DNA of 64,000 nucleotides from Paramacrobiotus metropolitanus (lineage: Eukaryota; Tardigrada; Eutardigrada; Parachela; Macrobiotidae). The translations under genes were made by a program, and so were the position numbers. The DNA lies in NCBI RefSeq assembly GCF_019649055.1, contig NW_026570226.1, positions 2,852,001-2,916,000 of the forward strand, written 5' to 3'. Shown here piece after piece: positions 38,170 to 52,300 of this stretch. Positions within the stretch are counted from its first letter, which is position 1. Every line of letters starts with the position of its first letter. Below the pieces are notes generated by a model that was not told the origin of the DNA, made no database searches, and was given only the letters and a program-made list of their open reading frames with translations.

Positions 38170-39552
38170 TTAAAAGCGCACGCTAAACTCAACGGACATT
38201 CGTGCACCATTCGACAAATGCTTCGTCACCGTGGTGGGGATATAATTGCCAGGTCCTCCTGGAATACTAAAATCAAAGAAAAAGTTTCCGATATCATCGT
38301 TAAAAGTGAAATCTTTATCGACCACCACAATCCGAACGGTGGCGGTGCTGTTGCGCTGGACGGGCCTGGTGAGGCGCACTCTGACAGGAAAGTTGATCTC
38401 GACTACATCCTCGCCTCCGCTATGGGTCTGCGATTGGGTTCTAAACAAAATCCTCAATCAGCAAAGCGAAGCGTTCTATGGTACACATCACAGTATTGTC
38501 ATGGGTAGCGTTAGCTATATACAGTATATAAGCCAGTACGGGTAGTGTATACGTTAGCTATATACAGTATACAGCTACATACAGCTAACTATTAACTATA
38601 TTCTATGAATACACCATATAGGGAAACATGGGATGTTTGTATATAATAGCTTTCATTCATAAAAGGGATAAATGGAGAAAAAAAACATTGAAATGGATAA
38701 TTATTCAGATCAGAGACGCCGATACATAATCCAAACCAAAATCCGTTACAGGGGCATTTCTATAGATTGCCGTCTTTATGGGCGGTTGCAGCATGAATTA
38801 CAGGATTGCCTTCCAGATTTCAGTTTTTGACTCTTTTAAAAACCGTGAAAACGCTTATCACATTTCAACCATAAGTAGCGATGCCGTCCAATCAGTACTT
38901 TTTTAATTGACAACAAGCCATTAAAATAACCGAAAAAGCGCAAGCGTGGTCACACTGCGCACTTCAAAGGTAAACCTTGTTAAACCTAATGCCAAACTGG
39001 TTTTGCAGAACCGCGGGTACCTACGTATGATAATTTTGTTACTGGGATTCGCAATCTAGATTAAGCATTTTTGGATAGATATTTTTTGTTGACTAAGCAT
39101 GCAAACTTGAAGTGCAACAAATCCGTCAAGAATTTGACTGCCTTGAGTGACGACCAAGTAGTGGTTAATATTGATTAGCTTCTTTTTAACAATTACAGGA
39201 GCACGCCGGGCGACTTACCGGGTAATGCCCTCGGTGTTAACCCAGCTGTACGTGATGGTGAAATGTGGATCGCATTTACGGGAATTCCAGAACTCAGGAT
39301 CGCAGTTACCGTCGTAGTAATAATGCATTACGCGGATATCCAGCGTCGGGTTGAAGCGGACCGCTGCAGCAGACCGCACGCTACCGTTGCGTATCTGCAG
39401 CCGCTCATTTCGCTCCGCACAGGCGGCAAATAGTACAACCAGGAAGTACGCCGCTGTTAATACAACCAGGTTAATTAAATATTAAGTCTGGAGCTTTGGC
39501 AGAATTTTAATCGGTTCCCACCCAGTAAAGCGCTAACGAGACGAACAGCCAT
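38170..39552 (-). CDS. Small secreted protein with a C2-like beta-sandwich pattern, ~178 aa
   Basis: Three exons found by reading splice sites: 39522-39552, 39219-39453 and 38170-38440. Phases join cleanly (G|CG = Ala; CG|A = Arg), total 537 nt with a terminal TAA. The first intron, about 68 bp, splits a clear signal peptide (MAVRLVSALLAAYFLVVLF, cleavage likely after AACA). The mature part has NPTLDIRVMHYYYDGNCD, then CDPHFTITYSW, INFPVRVRLT and VRIVVVDKDFTFNDDIGNFF. The last resembles the strand-loop pattern of C2-type domains and the N-terminal region of Notch ligands, but no DSL or EGF module follows. Two Cys are visible in the mature chain. Function unknown. The gene sits between receptors C and D. 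No damage seen. Confidence 0.75.
38509..38600 (+). repeat. TTAGCTATATACAGTATA repeat
   Basis: The 18-bp word occurs twice (about 38510 and 38553), followed by shortened derivatives (CAGCTACATACAGCTAAC). It lies in the intron between exons 2 and 3 of the secreted-protein gene. Confidence 0.6.
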
Positions 39553-41300
39553 GTTTTTGATTGTATAAGCGAAGCTAATATTATTACATAGCGCGAAGTC
39601 TTCTATGAGCGAGAATTCCGACACAGTGGAAACACAGATTGGCGTGAAATATCGCGCTTTTGCCAGTTTTCAAGCACACTCTACAGATATTGGCTTTTGT
39701 GTTGCGCGGTAGAGATAAAGCAAATAATGCGCTTTATGAGCAACAACATTTGGTACCAAATTGGGATTGTGATAGCGGCATCAACAACGTTACGTACCGT
39801 TTTTATTCGTTCTATCTGATTTTTTCTTTACTTTTTCTTTCTTTATCAGAGCAGCCACCAAAATAGCTAAGCATCACGACGTTCGCAAGTGTAGCCCAAG
39901 CAATTTTCTCGTTTACTACTTGCATACGGTCTTTGTTGCCTGAACTGATTTTGCTCGATCCAGAGTCTCTACGCTCAGGGAGTCAAGAAATATGCAGAGA
40001 TCCAAGAACTATGCCGGTAAAATACCAGCTAGTTGGTTTTACAAGTACAGATACAGTAAACTTTCTTAGTTTGTCGACTGGACGGCGGATGCGTGCCAGT
40101 TGCCTTATAATTCGCCGGCATGACACTTGCATATAGCAGTGATACGATCTCTCTCTCGAAACCAGCCGAATCGGCAGATTCAAAGCGGATGTACTACGAG
40201 TGCCATAGATTTTCTGGGGAGTACGTGGTAGTAGGTGCCGATCACTCCGCGTATCAAGTTGTACGTCATGCGCGGTAGGTATACGCGGTAGGTACAACTT
40301 GTACCTAATGCGTATACCTATTGTTGTTGATAACGTTATCGCACAGGACGGCGGTATGCAAACAATGAAACGGTTTCATCTTGCCGGTATCTACGAAAAC
40401 GTACCCTAATTGTACTTATTTCATTGATAATTCCGCGTCTTGTATGCGTCTCAATCTGAACAAGAGACATTGTAGAACTAAGAATGCGCCAAGTGGTGGA
40501 AAGTTATGCAATAATACCGTCTTTACAAAACTAATACTTTTTCACATTTCGCGTGCCCATTAAAGCCATGAGATGAATCACTCTAATCGACGCATAAAAT
40601 ACGCGCCTTGTCAACTTCTGTTTCATAACAAGAAACTATACTGACATCTCGCATCAGTCTGAACAGTATATCAAAGAATCTCGTCTAAATTTGCCGATTA
40701 CGATTTATTTAAGAATGATATGCAATGCTTAGCTGTTTGGATGAACGCATAGGTGGCTAAATTAGGAGTAACAAATTTCGACACTGTGTTGCAGATCCCT
40801 GGCATCGAAGTCATCACGAGAATGACCGGGCACCTTCGCGTAGCCCAGATGGTATTATTCGGTATGACTTTATATAAGTAAATGCTCAGTGGAAATAATA
40901 GTATTTTATGGTACTTAATTATTACGTCACAAAGTGATACAGCTGTGACAACTTGGATAACTTGCTAGCACTCATGTCATAAAGCCGACGGACGAATGAT
41001 TTTTATCAACACTTGACTTCATGGTCGAATTCTCGTTTTATCACGACTACAATAGATAAAACTTAGCGAGGAAGTGAACACAGGCATTTAGATTTGAACT
41101 AGGACGCTGTCAGTTCTATTGAGCTCAACCCGAATAAATAATACCTTACACTACATTACATATGGTGCATTCTTGATTGTGCAGTAATGGCTGTAGTGGA
41201 ATGATTGACTGTTATGTCGCAGTATAAATCGGTATTAAAGTGTTAAAAATACATTACATACATGATACAATCTTAAGTAGACAAAATCGTATTCTGATCG
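39553..41300. other. Intergenic region between the secreted-protein gene and receptor D
   Basis: No gene recognised. It contains a strong palindrome (40276-40320). The promoter and signal-peptide exon of receptor D should be near its right end. Confidence 0.4.
40276..40320. repeat. 45-bp nested palindrome
   Basis: Outer arms TAGGTATACGC (40276-40286) and GCGTATACCTA (40310-40320) are perfect complements. Inside them AGGTACAA (40290-40297) pairs with TTGTACCT (40299-40306) around a single C. It could extrude as a cruciform. It is not a typical terminator position for any gene seen here. Confidence 0.75.
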
Positions 41301-41307
41301 GTTTCAG

Positions 41308-44300
41308 CTGTGACTGCGTTCTCTCAATCGGTTCGTGTCCAGTGATGAAGCCGAAGTCTGTGCAACAACCCACAGAGTGTTTGGAGCCGTTGGCGTCATG
41401 TGATATGGGAACGGTAGCGCAGCCGGACGCGTCCGAGGGAGTCATTGCGGCTTGTTCGCAGCCAGACGCCACATGGTACCGTAGCAACTACAACGGGAGC
41501 GGGATGTATGGGCGGGACGGATACCAGTTCGATTTAATTGAAGACGAGGAAAGCGGTACGAATGAAGTGGGTAAGTCTCGTATGTGCTGTTTCAACTTCC
41601 GGTGTTACTGCAGTACTGTTCTTTACAAATTGCATTTCTTGCTGTTTTAGTGTCTGTCAGTAACTTGCGATCAACGAATTATACTCCAAAAATTTACAGA
41701 TTCAAAAACAATAAATTAGAGCCTCCGGCATTAAAACTGCGCCTCTCTATAACTGCTTTTAGGTGTTGTAATCGCTGTTTCGCGTTGCACTTTGAAACCC
41801 GGCCTCGACAACACTGCGGTCCCTAGATACGAGGCGAGGGCGCGCTTAAGAACCCCAAGAGTTAACCGGGAATCAGGTAGCCCGGTTATATTGTCTTTTT
41901 GGTATCAGCTGCGTCGCCCCACACCTATTGACCAACCGATAGAGCCAATCGATCTCGAGGTGGACATCGAAATTTACTATAAAGACGACTTGAAAAAAGG
42001 TGGCAACCGGAATGATTTTTGGATTCCCTCAATCGACGACGGTTATCCAGACCCGGGCGGCTACATCTCGGGAGGGGACCTTATGCGCTTGCGTCCACTG
42101 TGGAAACTATCAGAGCAGGATCCTGTCGCCTTCTCCCCTGACGTTTGGCACTATGTAGACGTGCCCGTCCTGCAGGCGGATATCGATTCCATATTCTCCA
42201 GTGAAAGCGGGGATTTAGAGGATTTCCACGTTATGTCTCCGCGAGTTAGTTTTTCGTTTTTGGCCGACCACAATAACTGCGACTTCAGTGTGAGTCCCAT
42301 AATGCTGGATGCTATCAGCGTCAAAGCAGGTTCGTGAACGATTGTTGGCTGACCACAAGCTACCGAAAACTTGCGGTTTTTGCCGCAGAAATTTAGATTT
42401 GTATACATTCCTTGTATTTTTAGTAAGAAATTGCTCAGAATCAACCACCATGATCACTACTGTATCGACAACTACAACTGCAAGCACTGTTTCGACAGTT
42501 GAAACTAGCTCCCCCGTAACATCTTCTACAACTAGCTCCTCTTCTACAACTGTATCAGAGCCCACAACAACTTTGAGGAGCACCACGATACCAACGGAAA
42601 CCACCACAGATTCGAAAACCTCCACGATGGCCTCTCCTTCGCCCTTATCTGCCACCGACGTTACCGTCTCATCCAGCTCAAGGGTTTTCCCAAACGCAAC
42701 TTCCGAAGTGACTACGGAAACGTTGCATTACACTACATCGTCAGGTATATACCGAAATTTGAATGTAAATTAAGTATTCCAGGACCTATTGACGCTGATT
42801 GCCACCAAATCAGTTGACCTAAAATGACGCTGCAATTGCTCATAAAATTTAATGTAGCCCTCTTTATAGAAGTACAGTACTCCATAAAAAGATTGTATTT
42901 GCGTTTGCAGAATCACTCGCCACGACATTGACCGATCCACTGACTGCAGCGACTGTATTGTCACAGCAACTAAGACTCCGGAGCCTTCAACAGTGATCCC
43001 AAGTAAACATTGTTCTTGCAGATTATAAAGTCGTTTGCTTATCAAATTCTTCGCAGAAATTCCCCCTACAAAATCGCCAGTATCTGTGGCACTGGAGATG
43101 GCCATGAGTAACAACACCTGTCCTAACGAGACAGCCTACTTTACCCAGTCGCCATCCAATGTACTCGCTGTCATTCACAGTGCCGTTCAAAATGACTCGT
43201 TAAGTCTTGGTTTTGACGATATTCTGCAAACGGCGCACTTCTTTGGAAAATTTTCTGGATCAGGCGTACCAGCAAATTTGCCTGAAGGAGCAGAACAAGC
43301 TGCAGTTGAAACATTGCTGCAGATAACGGACCAGATGGTCATTGCGGAGAACACTGAAAAATTGGCATTACCTGCTAACAGTGAAGACGGTCCCAATGCG
43401 GCAGCGATCATTTACCAATCACTGGAGCAGATGTACTACAAACTGCCATCTAAAGCAGACCCATACGTGTTTAATAATACTTTCTCTGTGGTTCATGTCC
43501 ATGCTATGCTGATCGATAGTTCTGCGCAGTTTGCCAACCTTAATCGGAGCACGAAACTGGAAGTTAGTGCCTTCGATAAGGCAATGGGCGTTGTTACTAG
43601 CTCAAATGACAGTTCTTCTTCGATCGCAAGTATTGCATTCAGAGACGCAGCGCTTGAAGAGGCATTCGAAAGTTCAAGTGGGTGCAACAACTTCAATCTT
43701 AAGAGATGCCTAGCACTGCAGTCGCAAATGTTTTTCAGGACCAACCGCGAAAGCATCTCCAGTTGTTTCGTCTTTTCCTGTCCGCGATGCCGGCATTCCA
43801 GTTCGCCAAATTCATCCCGACAAACGAACTCGAACGAAAGGACAAGCCCGATTGTTTTGCTAGCTTCTATGACTGGAAATGTTAAACAGGGAGATATAAT
43901 CACCATTCAGCACAACGTGGATGTTCTGTTTGATGTAAGCAGTCGAAACACTCTGACAAACAGTTTTAAACGCTGCCCCAACCATAACCCTTACAGTATC
44001 CATCTGGAGCGAAAAGACAGCATAAGTGTATCTTTCTGAATTACACTTCTCAACAATGGTCAGGAGACGGGTGCCGTTTAACCGCTAAACATCCGAAATG
44101 GGACGGCACAACCGTGGAATGCACATGCAATCATTTGACGCCCTTCTCGCTTCTGCTGACATTGTGTGGCAGCTTGTCCAAATCCTTTATTCTAAAGGAT
44201 AAACCACTCACTTTGGATTTGGCTGTTGTAACCACCGCGACGACTTCGTGTTTCCACTGTCTGTTGCTTCTTAGCTTTGCTGATAATCATGTAAGCTGTT

Positions 44301-45553
44301 TTTCGAGAACGTAATAAGAAATGATGGAGACAATTTTGGTACGTATTTATGACAATAATTTTTTTCAGGGTAAAGCTTTTTCGGAAACGAGTAATTTTTG
44401 ATGAAGTGACATGTACTCGGATGGGTTTATGGATGGCGCTATTCGGAATGTATCTGTTTACCATTTTCTCGCAGCTGATGGTGTTTGTTCCTGAAATCTG
44501 CGGACAGAAGTTCTGCTTAGCTAGCGGTATTTTAGTGCACTGGTTTGTTCTGATGAGTGTGGGATGGACTTTAGTCCAAACTGTCGGTGTCATCCAGTTG
44601 ATACTTTATCCGGAACAGTATTGGAAAAGGAGACACCTTCCAGGAGACAGACGTCACGCGACTAAGCTGAAAACGTGGTTAGCCACTAGCCGTAAGAAAT
44701 ATGTTTGTTTTTAACTGGCGCATCTGTTTGCGAAGCTCGCTCGAACTTCGAAGTCTATAATCGATTCGATCTTGCGATATTTGGGATTGACTGTGTATTT
44801 TAGTTATCCCTGGCGTGTTCCCTTTGCTCGCATCGATGCCACATATTTTTGAGAACATCGGTAACATAACAAGCTTCCTTGGTGGCTTCGGCTATGCACA
44901 TCACGAAAAATGGTAACCAACCGCCAGATGAAGTTACATCCAGCACTGCGCAAAAATACAGTAATCAGACAGTCTACATACATCTGTAGGTGCTGGTTGA
45001 ACGGCGAACATTCGTGGATTCCAATCATTCCATGGGTGACCTTTATTGCACCTCTATCGACTGCAGGCCGTGCTGAATATAGCGACAGTCCTAGTGTACA
45101 TGGTCAGCGAGATAAGTGAGTTACCATTCCAAACCAGACGCCGTTACGGAGCGCTATATTCTACTATTTTCAGTATTCGCGCTACGTTTACGAACTGAAG
45201 AATGCTCTGAGAATTTTCTGTTGTTGTTAGCAAAGAAGAAGCGCAGAAAAAGGCTTTCGGTCTCCGAAGAACGTAATGGGGAATATGCCGGTCTGGTTAA
45301 GCAGAGGGTTCACGGAGTGATCATCAACACCGGTTTGATGGGATTGATCTGGTTGAGCGTGTGGTTAGCGCTCTTCTCCTGCTTTATTGTTGATCCGACG
45401 TGGAATTATGTCTTTGTTTTACTGTTGACTGTTGCTTGTGGATCTCAGGCGATCTACATCATCGTATTCCAAGGAATAATTTCTGATAAGAGTTCAAAGA
45501 ATCCTGTCAGCAATTCCAACAGCAGCAACGAGCGCAGCGTTACTCCTAATTAA
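41308..45553 (+). pseudogene. Adhesion-GPCR-like receptor D, three apparent +1 shifts
   Basis: Exons approximately: 41308-41568 (ECLEPLASCDMGT, YQFDLIEDEE), 41769-42332 (MAM-like, longer than in the paralogues with an acidic insert around DDGYPDPGGY), 42424-42744 (Ser/Thr-rich), 43057-43679 (GAIN), 43739-43934 (GAIN), 43994-44291 (GPS CTCNHLTPFSLLL and TM1), 44368-44691 (TM2-TM3), 44804-44910 (TM4), 44990-45110 (TM5), 45232-45553 (TM6-TM7). Against the family there is one surplus base near 43831 (NEL-NER), one near 44246 in TM1 and one near 45067 in TM5. Each is a single base outside a homopolymer. The rest, including the mucin and MAM exons, is open. It may be a young pseudogene; sequence error is possible. 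Confidence 0.7.
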
Positions 45554-46384
45554 TGCCGGGCCGCGCTACATCGAATAGATCTGAGGAGGTCCAGTTGCGG
45601 TGTTTTCAAGTAATTTTTTAATTTTTGTTCACTTTAATCGTTGACAAACTTGCAACATCAAAATGGTTGCCAGAAGCAGACGAACGATACAGTGCGAAAG
45701 ACAAACAAATAAAAGCCATGGCCAATGATTTAGTCAACCGAGACTATTATTGCGTGCCATGACATTTTCTCGCTCCCTACATCGGTCCCTTGCCGAGCAG
45801 CCAATCCGCACTCCAGCTCTTGTGCTCAGCGACGACGACGTGTTTACACTCGCCGGACTCGTATTTCATTTTTGTTTCCCTATAGGTATCTGTTTATAAT
45901 TAAAACAGTGGTTATTCACGGAAGGCAAATCTACATGTTCGAAAGACAAACATAATATCTGTTGTTTTGCTTTCGCGTATTTAGCGTCTGCGGGTGAAAG
46001 CTGCTTGCACAGGTTAATCCGGTTGGCAAATACATGACTCTGGTACAAATTAATAACCAGTTCAAATGTCTTGCACATTACTGTGATACCGGTATGTACC
46101 GGATGAAATAACACAGTAGTTTTATTGTTGAAAACGACGACGAAATACTGAAAGCAGAATGCTATTGGCTGTTCCACTTGCCACAATCGGAAATCAGGTG
46201 ATTATAACTTTATGAGGTGTGCCAGGTGTCGATTTTGAGCTTAGATTGCAATAATATTATATAAGAACAGTGTACGCTTTTTTTCACGTTTATTATAGTC
46301 AGCATATAAAATTGGTCCTATGATCAACATGAGCCCAAAAATTTTCACAAAAATCTAACGTTTCAGACGGTTCCATGTTTACGG
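45554..46384. other. Convergent spacer between receptors D and E
   Basis: The 3' ends of D (+) and E (-) face each other across about 830 bp. AATAAA lies near 45707 (+) and, on the minus strand, near 46287; these are plausible poly(A) signals. No gene seen. Confidence 0.4.
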
Positions 46385-49300
46385 TTAAGTTCGTGTCGAT
46401 ACATCACTGCTCCCCTGGATATAAATATCGTAACCATTCCGACGCTTCCGCTGCTTATCCGGAATGATTGCCTCGAAGAAGATTAAGTAGACTGCTTGCG
46501 ATCCGCAAGCGACTGTCAGCAGGATAACAAACACGTAGGGTAGCGTTTCGGTTTCATCAACAACGCATGAGAACAGCGCCAGCCACATGCTCAACCAGAC
46601 ACAACCCATCAGGCCAGTGTTTATGATGACACCGTGAAGTCTTTGCTTAACAGGATCCCCGTGCACACCGTTACGCTTGTCTAGTACTGCAATGGTCTTT
46701 CTGAAGTTTACGGGTTGCTATAAACAGAGATTAATTAAGTAATTAAGTGCTTCGTATTTTGAAAATAGAACTCACAGATAACGTATAATATCACGGCTGA
46801 GACGTTGAGCAAAGCAACCAGTGATACAGGCACAATGAAGGTCACCCATGGTATCCAGGTATTATCGTCGCCCAACCAGCACCTATAACGAAACTCTGTT
46901 TACAGTTCTGCCGGCAAAAAAAAACGCCGTATTTGCTGGTTACCATTTTTCATGGCTTGCATAGCCATATCCGCCCAGAAGGGGCGCTAAGCTCTCGGAA
47001 AACTCCGGCATCGAGGCAAGGAAAGGAAATATACTGGGGATAACTGAAATCATATCAACCAATTATATGAAAGCAGAAATGGAAGCAACTGATTCTATAG
47101 TCCCAAAAACACTACAACAGAGCTTACGTGTCGCTGCAAGCCAGTTTTTTATGTTGAATCCGTAATAATTGTCGGTAGGAAGCGATCTTCTTTTTCCATG
47201 TTCTAACGGACGCCGCACAATTTGAATAATGCGCACTGTTTGAACAGCTGTCCAAGCAACACTCATTAACGCAAACCAGTGCACAAGAATGGCGTTGATT
47301 AGACAAAATTGCTGTCCACACAATTCCGGGAAATAAACCATCAACTTTGAGGAGATTATAAAGCAGTACATCCCGAACAGCGCTATCCACAATCCGGTTC
47401 GAATAAAGTTCTTTTCGTCATAGACGACTTCTCTTCGCCAAGTTTTTACACTGAAAACACTATCTGTAGTAAATAGTAATTAACAACCAACTTCTTATCA
47501 AGTGTCCCATACTTACACTATTATAACCAAGGCAATCAGGCAACAGAGTGTAGAGACAGCCGTTGTCATTGTGGTCACGATGGCCAAATCAAGAGTAAAC
47601 GGTTTATCCTTCGAGGCGAACGAGTTGGATAAGCTGCCACATAGCGTCAATAAAAGAGAGAAGGGCGTTAAATGGTCGCACGTGCACTCCACAACCGTAT
47701 CGCTCCATTTGGGGTATTTAGCCGTTACTCTGCATCCATCTGTCGACCACTGCTTAGAGGTATAATCGAGGAAGATGCACTGGTGCTGTCTCCTTGCTCC
47801 TGACGGAAACTGGAAAAGATACTCGGTAACGTAACTACGGACTGGAGAAGCAAATCGGATTTTACATTAAACAACTGGTCGACGTTGTGGCGAACGGTTA
47901 TTATATCTTTCCGCTTCGAATTGTGTCCCACTGATGCCAATAATACTAAAGGACTTGACCTTTGTCGCACTTCACTGGCTGGAATGTATCGGGCGAACTT
48001 GAATGCCGGCATCGCGGATAGAGAGAATGCGAATTTTACGTTGGTTTCGCTGGCTGTTTGTTCTACAAAAGAAACTAATGTCTGCACTTGCAAAAGAAAC
48101 ATATTTCCTTCACGAACTCACTTAGCTCGTTGAAGGCTTCCCGCAAAACATCGTCCTTAAACGAAATCGAAGTTACAGGAACGCTGCTTAAATTTGAGCC
48201 GGCTGAAGTCAGTATTCCACGGTTAAAGCCGACAATGTCCATCTTTGTGTGGAATTTGAAATCATCGAATTGCGAAGAAGCGTTGATTTGAAGAACATGC
48301 GCAAATGTGAATGAAAGCGTTTCGTTAAAGACATAAGGTGCATCCGTTGGCGGTAGATTGTTGTACAGTGTTTCCAATGCCTGGTAAATAATGGATGCAG
48401 CATCATATCCGTCATTTGTTGCCGCTACGGCTGATTTCCCAGATTCCTCCGCAATAACTATCTGGTCTGTGATCTGCAACAGCGTATTTAAGGCGTCGTT
48501 CTGAGATCCCTCTGGTAAATCATCGGGGATTTCTGCTCCGGCAAATTCTTGAAAGTAGGTTGCAATTGTAAAGATGTCGTTGAAAGTGAGTTCCACACTT
48601 TCGTTGTTGACAGCGCTTTGAATAATGTTCAGAACATGGTGTGTCGATTGCGTGTAGTAAGAAGTGTTATTCGGATATGTATCCTTGTTGATAGCGTTCT
48701 GCAGGTGTGCGGAGAAATTGGGTTGAATAGTATGAACCCCTGTAAAACGATCATTTTGATGGCACAGTACCATGGTGGCGTTGCAGCACAAAGACGAACA
48801 GGCAGGTTTACGTTATCAACACAACTAACTTCTCCTGATCGCTCGCTCATTCTGTTAATAACTTTAGTATGCAAGTGTTTTGAAATACCGGTTGTCGTCG
48901 TAGTGGGCGTTGCTCGTGAAGGGGAAGATGTCATGGACGTTGTGGGTTCTGTTGTCGTGTGTTCCGTTGAGGTAAGCAGTGTAGCTGGTTGCGATGTAGT
49001 CCATGCGGAAGTACTTGTTTGAGTAGTCGCATTTGTCGCTGCATCCAGGTTCACAGTCGAGGAATTCGTGCATATTGCATCGTCCTGGCTGGCGTTTGCG
49101 CTTCTGGCTGCAAGGACAAGGATTTTATTAACACAATTGCAGTGCACGAGCACTGCAGCCTTTTTTCATAATCAAGTGCAGTATGTACACTGTCGTAAAA
49201 CTCGGGACTTAACAAGGCCAGCCCGCTTAACTGCCGTTGTAAGATAGCATTTTAGTCTGTTGTAGGAAACGCAACGGCTGTTTTGACGGCTAAGGAAAAC

Positions 49301-52300
49301 AAATAAAACCTAAAAAATTGAAGAAAATTTAAGTAATATAAAAATCCAATAGAACTAAGATACCTAAGAAAACTAAGACAGTATAGCAGAACGCTAGCTC
49401 GACTTCTTGACGGGTCGATATCATGTCTGTGCGATGAGGTCACGTTGTTGCGAGCGCATAACGTAAATCAGAGCACTTTGAAAACAGGTACGCAGGAAAA
49501 CACATTTTGGGTGCTACGCATAGAATGAATCTTAAGCCTATCGTCTTTCAAAAAGTTACTCTCATTTGCGTTTTTCGCCTCGAGCAGCAATTTATGCGGT
49601 ACCAAAACCTTCTAAAAAATGTTTTCTCTCCCTTTTGCAATGTTGATCTTGAAGTTTCCCAAGATCTATACAAGAGAAAAAGGCTGGTGGGGAACGCATT
49701 AGTCAACGGAGAGAGCCAGCTAATGGGCAAAGTCGCCTGATGCGCTTCTCGTCTATCTCTAGGGTTCTGTTAAAATTTTTAAAGGGAACGATTTAACTGG
49801 AAGATAAAAACGTCAAACGGCATGCAGGCAGAGTGATAAATACTGTAGCGATAAAAGTTGTACAACCCATAAGACCACCCAGTCATGGTTCATCATGCCG
49901 TTATGAATTCTCTTTATTTTACCGGCTAGCTGTTCTTCTTCACAATTTCTAGAATTCAGTCTTGCCCTCGCTTGTTACAGCTTGCATCAGCTTGATCAGC
50001 TTGTTCTGCTTGTTAAACTCTTGTCTAATCCTTGTTCCCTGTGTTGCATTGTTCTTGTCATTAAACATGCCGTGAACTTCCGTTGTTACGTTCAGTAATT
50101 GCGTTACGTCAGTAAGAGCAGTCCCGGCCAGCATCGTTGCCGGTCGTGCCAGCCCTTTCGTCCCAACAGCCTACACAACATCGTGGTAAGGTCAACACGC
50201 CAACCCACTAGAACAGCAGCCAGATCGGCTACTGTTACAATACATATGGATAACTGCATCAACCTAGCAGTGATGGCGTGCACTGACACTTACAAGTGGG
50301 CTTGAATGCACCCAATGATGTCATTGTTAGATCAATCGACACCGACGGGTAGGCTCGGCAGATGGGTGGATGCGAATTCATTAAACATCTATATCCACCA
50401 ATCGACCTTTCTGCCAGTTACGCATGCAAATATATTTAAATGCAGCTATGATGAAGATCAGCTGAAATAAGAAATAGCAGTCGGTCTTTCTTCTAATTAT
50501 TTTGCCATCGCTATCGACTGATACCACTGACCGCAACTCAGTTTTTTTGTGAGGCATCATATCATGAGCTCTTGCAAAACGAAGGAATGACCTTTAAAAA
50601 AAGGTTGATGGAATTTGAAGAAAGGTTGATAAACTTTACAGAAAGGTTGATGACCTTTGCAGAAAGGTTGATGACCTTTGCAGAAAGGTTGATCAACTTT
50701 CTGGAAAGGTTGATAAAGTTCACACAATAGTTGATGATTTTTAAAGAAAGGCTTAGAACTTTCGACAGACAGGTGGACTACCAATACAACCATCACTAAA
50801 ACGAGGAGTGCAATAACGCCCAAATCTCGGTCTCCATTAATATGCAAAAGGCGGTAGTGTTCATAAGTTTTTAGTCCTAAAGCACAGCGGTTCGGAAAGT
50901 TGTTACGGATAGAGTGCACAAATAGCGCGAACACGATAACCAAATAAAGAGATCTGCGGCTTTCGCCTTAATTTTGAAGTGCTGTGCTCCGAATTGTCAA
51001 TCTCTAATTCGGTACTTCTTTCTAGTTCGTATAGCTGAACATTTAGCAAAGGACAGTCCTAGCACTGTGGCTTCGACTACTCTGAGCGCATACTATTATG
51101 ACCCAAGTGATTTCGTATAACCGCAATGTCTTCGAATACGCACCCGGCGTCCTTTTTAAATCAATGGACAGCGAGAAAGAAATATAAGAAAATGTTAAGG
51201 TTGAATAAGCTTAGACAGACAAGCAGTAAGCAAAAAAATAAAATCGGTGAATGTTATGTTGGGCAGCTATGAGGATAACCTTCGCCAAAAAGACGCAAAA
51301 TTTTCTGCAAAAAGGTTGATGACTTTTAGAAAAGGTTGATCGAAAAGGTTGATGACCTTAAGAGGCTAATCAGAAAGGTTGATGACCTTTAGAGAAAGGT
51401 TGATGACCTTCATTGAGCGTCAACCACCCGTCAACCTTCCTGCCGGCTACACACGACATATTAACCTTCTGCGACAGGGTGTGTAGATTTGTACTGACCA
51501 AGTTGGAATGTGATGGTATCCAGAGCGATTGATTTGCGATCACTCTCACAGTTGTCGTTATGATAAGCGAACCAGTATAATGCGAACATCTCGGAGCGAT
51601 GAACAACAGCTTGGCCGGAATACCAAACGTTGGGAAGAACACCGTTATAATCCTCTTCTCTTCCCCAGATCTGTTCAGTTGGAAATGCTTGTCCAGTATT
51701 TTCGACAAACACTTTAAGGTGGAACTGGTTTTGTGGACTGGCAGAATCGAAGACTGGGTAATCGGACAGCCGATACCAAAACGTCACGCGCCATACAGAA
51801 CAAAATCTTGGAGTAACGCTTGCACTTCTCAAGACAGCTACAGAATCGTTTCTTTCATGGACGCCAAAAAATCGTTTGGTACAACGCGACAAAGCGATCA
51901 CATCAACTGCAATGCGCACAAAATGAGAATTATTTAAACGAGTGACCCCAACTGGAATGATACGTACCGTCTTCGAAGCGTGGGTCTTTGTCCACTAAAT
52001 CAAACTGGTATGGGTAGTAATTGTGGGCGCGAAACCAGCCTGTGCATTCTCTAATGCTGGAGGTGGTGCTGTCTGGCTGGGATACGGTTCCAAAGGAGCA
52101 GTTTAAACCATTGTACAGTTCCCATATATAGCACGGCGCTGGTAAAGGACATACGTGCGCTCAGTCTCTTCACTGAGCACACAAAAGCGCATTATTGAGG
52201 TTGCGCCTACACGAAACAGACAACCATTAGCAGAATGTAGATATGGATGAACGCACACACCGGAATAGTGCCGCACTGCCGTTTGAAACATAGCCAAGGA

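Noticed and set aside
50557-50943. 128-codon minus-strand ORF with HQPFCKG repeats
   Set aside because: Produced by the 21-bp hairpin minisatellite in an intron of receptor E; no start or splice support.
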